From an uncultured Chloroflexota bacterium (GTDB lineage: Bacteria > Chloroflexota > Anaerolineae > Anaerolineales > Anaerolineaceae): a stretch of 64,000 nt of DNA. Position numbers and translations under genes: made by a program. The notes under the pieces were generated by a model, which did no database searches, was not told where the DNA came from, and was given only the letters and a program-made list of their open reading frames with translations. Where the stretch lies: assembly GCA_902774215.1 (NCBI GenBank), contig CACYHU010000001.1:49787-113786 (forward strand), read 5' to 3'. Positions within the stretch are counted from its first letter, which is position 1; each line of letters opens with the position of its first letter. This document shows positions 1 to 8,467 of the stretch, piece after piece.

Positions 1-1399
1 GATCCAGTGTCTCCGGGTAGTATGCAGTGAAGTTGAAATCGTATGGGACAAAATAAAGGAGAACAGCTGTCAGGATCGTTATGACAGATAGAATCGTAAA
101 AACAATATTATATCTGCGTGCTGATGTTTCCCCGGTTTCATTGTAGAAAAACCCTGCAGTCAGGAAGGTGGATACAGCCAGCAGGTAATTTATATCAAAA
201 TGGTATCTTTCCTCGATTTTTGGGGACATCGCTATTTCAACGAGGGTGATGAGAAAGAGTATGATGCACGCTGTGTACAGTACAAAAAGCAAATTATTCT
301 TTTTCAGCCTTGCTCTGATCGAATTTGAAAACAGCAGGGCGCCGATTGTTATGAGAAAAATCGGAAATTCAAAGAATATCCCGCTGTGCTGTACATAGGG
401 GAAAACCTTTGTAAGTTCGTTTGTGGCAAGAAACATTTTTACGAATCCGTTGAATTGTTTCATCGGACCAAGTCCGTTGATCAGGCTGTATTCCTGTTGA
501 TCCCAATTGGATAACTGGTATTTCTGCCCAAATTCAAACGGATCCTCAAACCGGGCATAGTTATACAGCATCAAAAGTGTTCCGATAATGATGTAGGGCA
601 GCGCGATTAATATTATTTTCCGCCATTCTTTTTTCCCGACACTGTTCGTTTTCAGAAAAGCAGCAAAGAGCGGGAAAGCAATTATGTTAGCAATCGCGAC
701 CGGTGGTCTGCACCCAAAAGCGAGGGCACCGAATAAAGCTCCAATGACTGCAAACAGAATCCGTTTATTAAAAATCAAATCATCATAGACAGCCCGGAAA
801 TAAAAATATATACTCCAGACCATCATACAAACTGCAGAAGATATTGCTGTGCAGTATAAAGCCGGTGTATCGGAAAAATACCATACAGAGGTAAGTGCGA
901 ATGCTGTAGATAGTGCCGCAGTTGTAAATCCACCCATCTTTTGGAAAAATTTTTTTCGGAGAAACCCTGTTATGCAAAATATTCCAATAATTATGCAGGC
1001 TGTAAAGAGCTGGGTGGCGTGATATGAGGCCAGGTTTCTTCCAAAAATCAGGCGGAACGGAATAAAAACCAATATGGCGGGAACAACTCCAAAATACATA
1101 TAGTAATGCCCTTTATAATAGGCATGATCAAATTTGTAATCTACATCATGTTCTCTGCGGCTCTCCGGATCATAGGGGTTTTCAAGTGCCATTAATTCAG
1201 GGCTGACCTCTATGTCCATATAGAGATGCCCGTTTAATAAGGATTCAGCCATTACTTCATATTGATTCCTGTGCTGTGCTATTTTCCCGTTCCAGACAGG
1301 GCTTAGATTCATAGGCCAGATACAGGTAACGATAATGATGAAGACCCAGATAAAGAGGAGAATTTTTTTGAAATCGATATTTTTCAAAATGTTTTTCAT
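1..1399 (-). CDS. Polytopic membrane protein, GT-C glycosyltransferase-like (3' end outside window)
   Basis: An open frame runs from ATG at 1399 (protein starts MKNILKNIDFKK) to the window edge, at least 466 codons, so the C-terminus is missing. A membrane segment (ILLFIWVFIIIVTC) follows the start, then a polar stretch with NPYDPE and a Tyr/Gly-rich motif (AYYKGHYYMYFGVVP), then many hydrophobic helices. The N-terminal loop followed by repeated helices resembles large undecaprenyl-sugar-dependent glycosyltransferases or O-antigen-type membrane proteins. That role is an inference and no catalytic motif was proven. The ribosome site is weak. It is transcribed away from the 6S RNA gene. Confidence 0.6.
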   Translation of the reverse strand, partial: MKNILKNIDFKKILLFIWVFIIIVTCIWPMNLSPVWNGKIAQHRNQYEVMAESLLNGHLYMDIEVSPELMALENPYDPESRREHDVDYKFDHAYYKGHYYMYFGVVPAILVFIPFRLIFGRNLASYHATQLFTACIIIGIFCITGFLRKKFFQKMGGFTTAALSTAFALTSVWYFSDTPALYCTAISSAVCMMVWSIYFYFRAVYDDLIFNKRILFAVIGALFGALAFGCRPPVAIANIIAFPLFAAFLKTNSVGKKEWRKIILIALPYIIIGTLLMLYNYARFEDPFEFGQKYQLSNWDQQEYSLINGLGPMKQFNGFVKMFLATNELTKVFPYVQHSGIFFEFPIFLITIGALLFSNSIRARLKKNNLLFVLYTACIILFLITLVEIAMSPKIEERYHFDINYLLAVSTFLTAGFFYNETGETSARRYNIVFTILSVITILTAVLLYFVPYDFNFTAYYPETLD

Positions 1400-1609
1400 A
1401 GGTTCGTTTTCCGTTTTTTAGTGTATTGTATCATAATCGGGAAATCGCAGTTTATATATCTCAATAATTCTCTGAAATCTGAAAGGATCGCAATGATATA
1501 TCCGGACCGCCGGAAAAGCACGCTGAAGGATACAAAAAACGATGCGGCAGATACAACTGAATACTGTTATGTACAGACAATGAATTTTCGTCTTTTTTTA
1601 TTAATGGTC

Positions 1610-1638
1610 TTCACAAAAATCAAAAATTCTGTTAAAAT
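1610..1638 (+). promoter_or_regulatory. Promoter of the 6S RNA gene
   Basis: TTCACA at 1610-1615 and TAAAAT at 1633-1638 are separated by 17 bases. This predicts a start near 1645, exactly where the closing stem of the 6S-like RNA begins. Confidence 0.6.
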
Positions 1639-1645
1639 AATTGTT

Positions 1646-1827
1646 AACCCTGGTGTGTTCGGGAGGCTGCAGATAACGTTTTGAGCCAACACCTTAGAAA
1701 TCGGAGTTCTTCTTGATTCATTGACAATGCGATAGGCCCGAGCCAAGGCAGCGTCAGTGCGGGGAACACCATCCTGCGTATTGCAGGTTCAAAAACAATG
1801 CAGATATCGGCACGTTGGGGGTTTTTT
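1646..1827 (+). ncRNA. ssrS: 6S RNA
   Basis: This is a noncoding stretch of about 180 bases that folds like 6S RNA, the promoter-mimicking regulator of sigma70-type RNA polymerase. The ends pair (CCCTGGTGTG at 1648-1657 with CACGTTGGGG at 1811-1820) and run into a T tract at 1822-1827. Inside, CTGCA pairs with TGCAG and GTTTTGAGCC pairs with GGTTCAAAAAC, with the hallmark TGAGCC on the 5' arm. A wide central bubble follows, with a small hairpin (CCTGC/GCAGG) on its 3' side, and an apical arm (GTTCTTC/GGGGAAC, CATTGAC/GTCAGTG). Long closing stem, central bubble, 3' bubble hairpin and apical stem are the family's defining layout. A covariance-model search would settle it. Confidence 0.82.
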
Positions 1828-1856
1828 ATAAGAAATCTGAAATAAGATATAAGCTT

Positions 1857-3047
1857 TTATCTTGTTTTTCGGTTTCTTATTTTTGTTAATTTATCTGCTT
1901 TAGACCATATCCCGATCGTTTCATCTTTTTCTATGAGATCTATGGCCAGAGAACGGTAAAACTCAGATTTTTCGTTGTCTTTAATTTTCAGATAGTATAT
2001 CATCAGTTTTTCTGCTGCTTCATGATCGCCTGCGGCAGCGAGTTCACTGAATATTTCCAGTGCTTTTTCGGATTCCCCGTTTCTTTGTAATTTTGAGGCT
2101 AACGCCTTTTTTTCTTTCAGGGATAAATTGTTCAGATCGGCGATAATTCTTCCTGAAAAAAATTTCAGGTTATGTTTCATCAGTGCAGTTTCCGAGACAT
2201 TGTTTATTTTCCAAAGATCAGGATCTTTTTCTGCATTTATTACGAGATCGTTCAGATATAGTAAAAATGCGGAGAGACTGATGACGTCGATCTGATTATG
2301 ATAAGCCACACCCGCGATATGCGAGGCGTCTCCGTCACGTAAAAAATCACGGTATAATTCCGGCGCAAGATAGCCCGGAACTTCTTCATCACCGCGCTGA
2401 AGCTTTAGAACATAGTGTTCGATGTTGGATAAATTGACAGCTCCGAGGGCAGGTTTCCAGTATCGGCGGGTTAATTTCAGCAAATCACAATGTGTTATCG
2501 ATTTCGTAAAATCCGGCATGAGATGAAAATGTATTCTGCTTTGGAGCATCGGGATATCAAAGCTTTTTCCATTGTAGGAAAGAAGTATCGGGAACCTGCT
2601 GAATATCAGTTCCGTTTGACGCAGAAAAGCTTTTTCCGCACTCAGGTCCGGAAGGATAAGCTGGTCGACTATGTAGTTTTCGGCTTCAAAATATCCAAGT
2701 CCCAGCATAAAAATAAAGCTTCCGCTTCCGTTTGAGAGTCCTGAGGTTTCTGTGTCAAAGGCAAGGGTTTCTTCCTTTCTGTTTACAGAAATTTCCATCA
2801 TCGAATTAAAAAGCGGAGCGTTTATTATTTCTTTCTCCATGTTTATTTCGCCATGAGGTTTGCTGAGCGGCTGTTTGATCCGGTTGATAAAAGCATAGCC
2901 GTGATCATTTTCGACGATAATACCGTTGGGAAATGTTTTCATCAATGCATCCATCTGCTCCGATGGTTTTTTTGCTGTAATTTTTATTGTTTCAGGAAAC
3001 CCTTTCGTCACACCAAGATCTCTAAGACGGGATAAAATATCACTCAT
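1857..3047 (-). CDS. mrfB: MrfB-like DEDD exonuclease (YprB family, RNase H fold, TPR tail)
   Basis: Resembles Bacillus YprB/MrfB, the exonuclease partner of the MrfA helicase in repair of mitomycin-type DNA damage. With the start at 3047 the protein has 396 residues. The DEDD acidic residues are visible: FDTETSG (D98, E100), YNGKSFD (D164) and YHNQID (D254), the last with a nearby Tyr/His. The C-terminal part (about 300-370) has helical TPR-like repeats (NGESEKALEIFSELAAAGDHEAA). I chose ATG 3047 because a GGAG site lies about 10 bases upstream. A longer reading to 3209 is just overlap with the helicase frame. The start overlaps the helicase stop by eight bases (ATGAGTGA), so the two genes are translationally coupled. 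Confidence 0.85.
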   Translation of the reverse strand: MSDILSRLRDLGVTKGFPETIKITAKKPSEQMDALMKTFPNGIIVENDHGYAFINRIKQPLSKPHGEINMEKEIINAPLFNSMMEISVNRKEETLAFDTETSGLSNGSGSFIFMLGLGYFEAENYIVDQLILPDLSAEKAFLRQTELIFSRFPILLSYNGKSFDIPMLQSRIHFHLMPDFTKSITHCDLLKLTRRYWKPALGAVNLSNIEHYVLKLQRGDEEVPGYLAPELYRDFLRDGDASHIAGVAYHNQIDVISLSAFLLYLNDLVINAEKDPDLWKINNVSETALMKHNLKFFSGRIIADLNNLSLKEKKALASKLQRNGESEKALEIFSELAAAGDHEAAEKLMIYYLKIKDNEKSEFYRSLAIDLIEKDETIGIWSKADKLTKIRNRKTR

Positions 3048-5514
3048 TTTTCGCAGCTCCGATCCCGGTCCCGATTGCAAGAGCTTCCGCTTTCCCGCCA
3101 ATGCCATTTTCACCTGCCGCTCCGATGCATCCGGGACATCCATCATTACAGGGGCAATTCCGGATGAGGCTGATAACTGCTTCGTTGATTTCATCGAAAC
3201 GATCCGCAATAGACTGTGATAACCCTATCCCTCCCGGGATGTTTTCGTATAGATATACGGCCGATCTTCCGTTAAATTCTGCACAGTCCTGCTCAACGGA
3301 TATGCTGATATCTCCTGAGTCGCATTCTGTAAATAATGCTGCTAACTGATGAAACGCAGCTGCATAACCTGCCAGTCCGCTGCGTAATTGTACATTCTGT
3401 TCAACACGCCGATGGCAATCCGGACAGAGTGTGATCAGGTTTGACGGATCGTTAGCCTTTGTTTTATCTGTGAAAGTCCTGTATGGCTGTATATGATGCA
3501 CATGAAGTGTAGATATGCTGCCTTTTGTGTGACAGAGTGTGCATTCGTTATGATCACGTTCTATTATGAATTTACGTATGACAGACCAGTTTTTACCGTA
3601 ATCATTTTTGTCGGAATTCCAAAACAAAGCATCACGAAGCTCATCACGGAACACTTCATTGAGAACGATCACAAAGGCGTTTGTCTCAAGTGATTCTTCA
3701 GGCATGTCCAGAGGAATTATTTCAAGTGTCTGGCGGGTTTCATTGTCAATTTTTTTATAACTGACTACCTGAGATCTGACCGTAACGTTTGCTGTGATCA
3801 TTTCTGCTTTCGCGGTATTTTCAGATGTAAGGATCTCATTGACAGTAATGTGAGATTCTTTTTGCGCCTCAGTTGAGTAACTTGCTGAAAATCGTTTCGC
3901 TGCCGCAGTATTGCTTTGCAAATCAAGATCTTTGATCAGGTAGGAAATTCCGTTATGGTAATATATAGCTCCGGGATGGATCATCCAGTATGCGGATGAC
4001 TGATCGATTTCACCAATTAATTCCGGTTTGCCTGATTCATCACTGATAATACCGATCCTGTGCAGCCCTGCATTCCGCAGGGAAACGGTTGACTGGGGAA
4101 GTCCGCTGTCCATCCAATAATAATGACTGCCGCTGAAACGTGCTATTCCCTGCGCTGCAAAATAGTTCAAAAGATCCTGTGTCTCTTCAAGGCTGAGATT
4201 GCCGTATGTTTCCTGATTGGAAAAAGGTATTTCAAATAAGGAACACTGCAGATGCTGGAGAAGGATAAGTAAATTATCAGGATCGATCAGCACCGGTTCA
4301 TACTTTTTCCGGAAAATATATTCCGGATGATTGATAATATATTGATCGGTTGGCGTTTGTGATGCGATAAGTATAAAACTGGAACTGCCTTTTCTGCGGC
4401 CTGCTCTTCCCTGACGCTGCATTAATGAAGAAATTGATCCGGGATAGCCAATCGATATCACTGCGTCTATTCCACCAATATCCATGCCTAATTCAAGCGC
4501 ATTCGTGGATGCGATACATCGTTTTTCGCCTGATTTGAGGCCATACTCGATTTCTCTGCGTTCACGTGCCAGATATCCGGAACGGTATCCGGAAGCATCA
4601 ATTTTATAATCACGCAGTCTTCGTACAGTAAATTCTACAGATTGTCTTGATTGACAGAATAATAATAGCTGGCGGTTTTTTTCAAGCAGATATCCGGCAG
4701 TTTTGGCTGCCGTGGAAATGACGCCTGCACGAAGCTGAAGTTCTTCATTTATGACGGGCGGATTCAGAAAAACGATCTCCTGCTTGCCATGACCGGAAAA
4801 ATCTTCTTCCACAACGGTAAAATGTTCGTCAGTAAGTTTTTCAGCCAGTGCATTGCTGTTGGATAATGTGGCACTGCAAAAAATGAACTGAGGTACGGTG
4901 CCGTAGTGTTTTGCAATTCGTTTCAGCCTTCTGATCACGTTCGCTATATGAGAGCCAAATACGCCTTTATATATATGGATCTCATCCAAAATCAGATATT
5001 TCAGGTGTGAAAAAAAATCACTCCATCCGGTGTGATACGGCAGTATCCCCATATGCAGCATATCCGGGTTTGTAAGAATGATCCGTGCTTTTGAGCGGAT
5101 CAGACTGCGCTGGTTTTTGTTTGTGTCTCCATCATAAATTGCAATTTTGTCTGCCTTTTCCGGGAAAATAAGCGATAAGGTTTTATACTGGTCCTGAGTC
5201 AGCGCCTTTGTCGGATATACAAGGATCGCTGTGGAGACATCATCTGACAGAAGCATTTCGATAAGCGGAATCTGATAACAGAGGCTCTTCCCGCTGGAAG
5301 TCCCCGTGGAAATAACCACATTTTCAAGATTATAGATGGATTCAATAGCTTTTCTCTGGTGATGATAGAGAAGGCATATATGCTGGTTTGATAGCAGGGA
5401 TATCGTTTTGTCATTCAGCCATTCAGGAACAGGGACATATACGGGATCCTTTTTCATTGCTGTTGTTTTATAGGTTATTTCACCAAAATCAGAAAGGGAT
5501 TGTTCTGAAGCCAT
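3040..5514 (-). CDS. mrfA: MrfA-like superfamily 2 DNA helicase with an inserted HNH nuclease domain
   Basis: Member of the YprA/MrfA family of 3'-5' DNA helicases, which in Bacillus repair mitomycin adducts with MrfB. Visible motifs: STGTSSGKS (Walker A, residues 69-77), LDEIHIYKG (DEAH-like box), CSATLSN and RQGRAGRRKG (motif VI). The C-terminal DUF1998/Zn-binding module keeps CPCNDGCPGCIG. Between helicase core and that module, about residues 642-705 form an HNH domain: CTLC, then HVHHI, then N, then CPDCHRRVE, i.e. two CxxC zinc pairs and the catalytic His pair. The total length of 824 residues is longer than the usual ~750. The start at 5514 has an AGGAGA site. It is the first gene of a two-gene operon with mrfB. 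Confidence 0.88.
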   Translation of the reverse strand: MASEQSLSDFGEITYKTTAMKKDPVYVPVPEWLNDKTISLLSNQHICLLYHHQRKAIESIYNLENVVISTGTSSGKSLCYQIPLIEMLLSDDVSTAILVYPTKALTQDQYKTLSLIFPEKADKIAIYDGDTNKNQRSLIRSKARIILTNPDMLHMGILPYHTGWSDFFSHLKYLILDEIHIYKGVFGSHIANVIRRLKRIAKHYGTVPQFIFCSATLSNSNALAEKLTDEHFTVVEEDFSGHGKQEIVFLNPPVINEELQLRAGVISTAAKTAGYLLEKNRQLLLFCQSRQSVEFTVRRLRDYKIDASGYRSGYLARERREIEYGLKSGEKRCIASTNALELGMDIGGIDAVISIGYPGSISSLMQRQGRAGRRKGSSSFILIASQTPTDQYIINHPEYIFRKKYEPVLIDPDNLLILLQHLQCSLFEIPFSNQETYGNLSLEETQDLLNYFAAQGIARFSGSHYYWMDSGLPQSTVSLRNAGLHRIGIISDESGKPELIGEIDQSSAYWMIHPGAIYYHNGISYLIKDLDLQSNTAAAKRFSASYSTEAQKESHITVNEILTSENTAKAEMITANVTVRSQVVSYKKIDNETRQTLEIIPLDMPEESLETNAFVIVLNEVFRDELRDALFWNSDKNDYGKNWSVIRKFIIERDHNECTLCHTKGSISTLHVHHIQPYRTFTDKTKANDPSNLITLCPDCHRRVEQNVQLRSGLAGYAAAFHQLAALFTECDSGDISISVEQDCAEFNGRSAVYLYENIPGGIGLSQSIADRFDEINEAVISLIRNCPCNDGCPGCIGAAGENGIGGKAEALAIGTGIGAAKNE

Positions 5515-5587
5515 TGCTGATCTCCTGTCTAATTATATAATTTTAATCAAATAATCCTGAAAAATGCCTTTTATCATTTAAAAATAC

Positions 5588-5615
5588 TTGATTTATTTTT
5601 TTCACATGTTATAAT
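5588..5615 (+). promoter_or_regulatory. Promoter of the FHA-domain gene
   Basis: TTGATT at 5588-5593, a 16-base spacer and a perfect TATAAT at 5610-5615. The start would fall near 5622, giving a leader of about 33 bases before the ATG at 5655, which has AAGGG as ribosome site. Confidence 0.6.
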
Positions 5616-5654
5616 GTATTTCAGGTCTATAAACATATCTATAAGGGATAAAGA

Positions 5655-7187
5655 ATGAACACTCAATATCAGCTTTGTTTTTATTCGGGTTCGCAGGCAG
5701 GAAAAATATTCCCGATCACTAAAGAAGAAACAAAAATCGGGAGAGATTCTTCTTGTGATATTGTTTTGACCGAAAATTCAATCTCAAGAATTCATGTTTT
5801 TTTATATGTACAGCAGAATGGATCTGTTGTTTTGGTCGATAACAATTCAACGAATGGAACAATCGTAAATAACTCACAGATATCAGCCCCGGTGCAGCTT
5901 TCTGAAAATGATGTGATCGGACTTGGCGGGGATGTTATGCTGGTTTTTCAAAAGGTAGCAGGATTTGATCCCGGCAGCCAATGGAACAGTACGGATATTC
6001 CGGCAGGAAATGCGCCGGATTCTTATAATTTCGAAAAAAAGCAAGGAAATCCTATGAACAACGATAATGTTAATAATTCTACTGATGGCGCAACAAGTGG
6101 TTTTGCCTCAAACAATGGTCAGGATCAACAACCTGCTGCCGATAATTTTGGATTCAATCAGACGTATAATTCAAATTACGGGGCGGCAGGGATGAATCAG
6201 GGCCAGCAGGCTTCGTATGGGTATAACCAGCAAAATCCATACGGACAAATGGATATGGGCGGGTTTTCCAATAACCCAGCACCTGTGCAGAATTCCGCTG
6301 CGCCATTTGATAATCAATCAGCCGGATCTTCCGGATCCGCTGACTATCAGAATCCCGTATCCGGGTTCCAGAATATTGTCGGTGGTTCACAGTCTGGTTC
6401 CGGTTATGTTGATTCTGCAAACCAACCTCAATCTTCATATAATGCCATGAATGAAAATCCTTATTCACAACAACAGCCTATGATGGATCAGTCATCACAA
6501 ATGCCTTTTGGTGCGAATCCGTATTCTCAGCAAATGCCGCAGAATTCATTCGGTAATTCCTCTTATCAGCAGCCGATGATGGGTCAGCAGATGCCTTATG
6601 GCAATGATCCGTACAGCCAGCAGCAGCCGATGATGGGTCAGCAGATGCCTTACGGCAATGATCCGTATGCCCAGCAGCAGATGATGGGTCAGCAGATGCC
6701 TTATGGCAATGATCCGTATGCCCAGCAGCAGATAATGGGTCAGCAGATGCCTTATGGCAATGATCCGTATGCCCAACAGCAGCCGATGATGGGCCAGCAG
6801 ATGCCTTATGGCAATGATCCATATGCCCAGCAGACAATGATGAACCAGCAGATGCCTTATGGTAATGATCCATATGCCCAGCAGGCAATGATGAACCAGC
6901 AGATGCCTTACGGTAATAATCCGTATGCTCAGCAGCAGCCGATGATGAATCAGCAGAATCCTTATGGCAATAATCCATATGCTCAGCAGTATCCAGGTAT
7001 GCAGAATCAGCAGACTGACGACCAGGAAAAAGGTAAGAATAAGAAACTGATTATTACCCTTGCGATAATCCTTGGTGTATTGCTGATTATTGGAATTTTC
7101 ATTTTCATTATTGATCATAATCGCCTGTGGTGTGATGTATTCCCCTTCTTGTGGGATGCAGATACCTGCGCTAATTATGTGCGTTAG
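5655..7187 (+). CDS. FHA-domain membrane protein with Gln/Met/Pro/Tyr-rich tandem repeats
   Basis: Residues about 1-105 form a forkhead-associated (phosphothreonine-binding) domain: KIGRDSSCDI, NSISRIH and NNSTNGT are the conserved GR, SxxH and NG positions. A low-complexity region rich in N, Q, S and G follows, then about nine repeats of a roughly 17-residue unit (MMGQQMPYGNDPYAQQ) between nucleotides 6570 and 6990. One transmembrane helix (LIITLAIILGVLLIIGIFIF) sits near the C-terminus with a short Cys-containing tail (WCDVFPFLWDADTC). The likely topology is a cytoplasmic FHA domain on a flexible arm anchored in the membrane. It may be a scaffold in Ser/Thr kinase signalling, but no kinase gene is in this window. 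Confidence 0.85.
   Translation: MNTQYQLCFYSGSQAGKIFPITKEETKIGRDSSCDIVLTENSISRIHVFLYVQQNGSVVLVDNNSTNGTIVNNSQISAPVQLSENDVIGLGGDVMLVFQKVAGFDPGSQWNSTDIPAGNAPDSYNFEKKQGNPMNNDNVNNSTDGATSGFASNNGQDQQPAADNFGFNQTYNSNYGAAGMNQGQQASYGYNQQNPYGQMDMGGFSNNPAPVQNSAAPFDNQSAGSSGSADYQNPVSGFQNIVGGSQSGSGYVDSANQPQSSYNAMNENPYSQQQPMMDQSSQMPFGANPYSQQMPQNSFGNSSYQQPMMGQQMPYGNDPYSQQQPMMGQQMPYGNDPYAQQQMMGQQMPYGNDPYAQQQIMGQQMPYGNDPYAQQQPMMGQQMPYGNDPYAQQTMMNQQMPYGNDPYAQQAMMNQQMPYGNNPYAQQQPMMNQQNPYGNNPYAQQYPGMQNQQTDDQEKGKNKKLIITLAIILGVLLIIGIFIFIIDHNRLWCDVFPFLWDADTCANYVR
6570..6990 (+). repeat. In-frame tandem repeat (48-57 base units) inside the FHA gene
   Basis: About eight to nine near-identical units encode ...QQMPYGNDPYAQQ..., with length variation of one codon step (QQ or QQQ, with or without P). 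The repeats also keep the two antisense frames open, which is why long reverse-strand reading frames appear here. Those are not genes. Confidence 0.9.
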
Positions 7188-7230
7188 AAAATGTAATTAT
7201 TAATAATGCTTTTTTGAAGAAATTATCAGG

Positions 7231-7265
7231 ACAAACCGGTAACAGAACAGCCGGTTTGTTTTGTA
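7231..7265 (+). terminator. Terminator after the FHA gene
   Basis: ACAAACCGG (7231-7239) pairs with CCGGTTTGT (7251-7259), followed by a T-rich stretch. Confidence 0.65.
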
Positions 7266-7284
7266 TCTGTGTCAGGAATAAAAA

Positions 7285-7462
7285 GGTAACCACCGTATTT
7301 AGCGGGTGAGTCAAAAAAGAGCCCGATAACACAGCAGGGGTATGGGGGCCGCGGGCCCCCGGAAATCAGGCGCGGGCTGCGGCTTTCGCAAACACACGAA
7401 TTTTCGATCCCGCGCCTTGCGAAGCATGCACTCCGGAATGCACAGTGAGCTCTTATAGCAGG
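7285..7462 (+). repeat. Dispersed structured element, family A copy 1
   Basis: Matches 23637-23818 over about 178 bases at high identity. It contains a GC hairpin (GGGGGCC GCG GGCCCCC around 7344-7360), an 8-bp stem (GGCGCGGG 7369-7376 with CCCGCGCC 7409-7416) and a second stem interleaved with it (TTCGCAA 7385-7391 with TTGCGAA 7417-7423). No coding potential. The same layout occurs in family B (51441, 54573). With the terminator and a 14-bp palindrome (ATATCATATGATAT, 7590-7603) it fills the 458-base gap between genes. Confidence 0.8.
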
Positions 7463-7645
7463 AATGTCAGCATTGGAACTGTAAGGGCATGATCATTCTT
7501 GTACGGATTTATTTGTGAAGTTTCTGTAAGATTAGAGAAATATTTCAGTCAATACCAATATAAAAAATCAAAATATATGATAAACTAAAATATCATATGA
7601 TATCATTTCAAACCCGGTGTTTTGAATCAAAAGGAGGTGAATATT

Positions 7646-7990
7646 ATGGCTCAGATGGAATCAAAGACCGAAATCATTACCAGCACGGAACAGTTTGACG
7701 CGGTAAAGTCGTACGAACCGGATGGTGAAACCATTTATAACCTTTATTTGGGTAAGGTTACTGTAAATTTCTTTACAGAAGAATGGGATGAGTTTTTGGA
7801 GTTCGCTGAAGAGGTTGTCAAGATTCCTCTTGGTATGACAGGCACGATCGCGGAGACAGAGAGTTACCTGGCCGCTTGTGAAGAAATCGATGGAGATGTT
7901 ATCTATTCCATAGAAATGCCCGGTGCGACGCTCTTTTTCTTTGAAGATGATTGGAAAGAAATTATTGATCTGTTCAATGGATTGAAATGA
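7646..7990 (+). CDS. Small acidic protein of unknown function with an internal duplication
   Basis: 114 residues, family not recognised. ATG 7646 follows an exceptionally strong ribosome site (AAGGAGGTGA, 7631-7640), which rules out the TTG 24 bases upstream. Two halves look alike: TIYNLYLGKVTVNFFTEEWD and VIYSIEMPGATLFFFEDDW share the spacing IY-x5-G-x3-FF/FFF-x2-W and are each followed by an acidic amphipathic helix (EFLEFAEEV; EIIDLFNGL). So it is probably two copies of a small alpha/beta module. No signal peptide or membrane segment, so cytoplasmic. A strong terminator follows directly, so it is a one-gene transcript, probably well expressed. Confidence 0.7.
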   Translation: MAQMESKTEIITSTEQFDAVKSYEPDGETIYNLYLGKVTVNFFTEEWDEFLEFAEEVVKIPLGMTGTIAETESYLAACEEIDGDVIYSIEMPGATLFFFEDDWKEIIDLFNGLK

Positions 7991-8002
7991 GAGGGTAAAA
8001 AA

Positions 8003-8037
8003 ACGGGGCTTGTATTTACAAGCCCTGTTCTTTTTAA
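8003..8037 (+). terminator. Bidirectional terminator between convergent genes
   Basis: GGGCTTGT (8006-8013) pairs with ACAAGCCC (8018-8025), flanked by A and T runs. It can serve both the small protein gene and the convergent gene ending at 8034. Confidence 0.8.
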
Positions 8038-8456
8038 TTTCCCGGTTCATCAGGTACCGCAGGCATATTTACATGCGTAATATTCCCGTGCAAATCTATA
8101 TTGACTTTAAATCCCGACATCCCTAAAAACTCCGCTAATCCGGGGGGCGGTGCCTGATTCAGCATTGAATCAATTTCCTTGTCAATATTCAATAATTGAT
8201 TTTTAAACATAGCCATTGAAAACAAATCCGTTTTCCCTGTCATATTTGCCGCTGCATTTGCAAGATATTCTTCATTTCCATCGATTTGGTCTGTGAACAG
8301 ACGGAATATCTTTTCATCAACGTCTCTTGATTCAATATGTCGTTTAAAACCATAGTCATCCACGATATAAAAGGATTCATTCCCTATAGATACTGTTTCA
8401 AGCAAATTATCATTTTCGTCGTATACTAAACCGGAAAAAAAGGCCTGATTACTCAT
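8034..8456 (-). CDS. Conserved-looking hypothetical protein, 140 residues
   Basis: Not recognised. Soluble, acidic, no signal peptide. The N-terminus (SGLVYDENDNLLETVSIG) and C-terminus (VNIDLHGNITHVNMP) are beta-rich; the middle is helical. The ribosome site AGGAGGATGGGAA is strong and overlaps the end of the upstream amidase-like gene (11-base gap), so the two are co-transcribed. It may act with that gene product, but nothing in the sequence says how. Confidence 0.6.
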   Translation of the reverse strand: MSNQAFFSGLVYDENDNLLETVSIGNESFYIVDDYGFKRHIESRDVDEKIFRLFTDQIDGNEEYLANAAANMTGKTDLFSMAMFKNQLLNIDKEIDSMLNQAPPPGLAEFLGMSGFKVNIDLHGNITHVNMPAVPDEPGN

Positions 8457-8467
8457 TTCCCATCCTC

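Noticed and set aside
1421..1684. Plus-strand 87-codon frame before and into the 6S RNA
   Set aside because: Ends inside the 6S RNA structure, has no ribosome site and no recognisable protein features.
3048..3209. N-terminal extension of mrfB
   Set aside because: Lies wholly within the end of mrfA in another frame and has no family counterpart; ATG 3047 has the ribosome site.
6478..7118. Two long reverse-strand frames with repetitive proteins opposite the FHA gene
   Set aside because: Both mirror the tandem DNA repeats of the FHA gene; no promoter or ribosome site.
7590..7603. 14-base palindrome ATATCATATGATAT as an operator
   Set aside because: Perfect, but AT-rich and with no promoter elements at suitable spacing that I could place, so not listed as a regulatory site.
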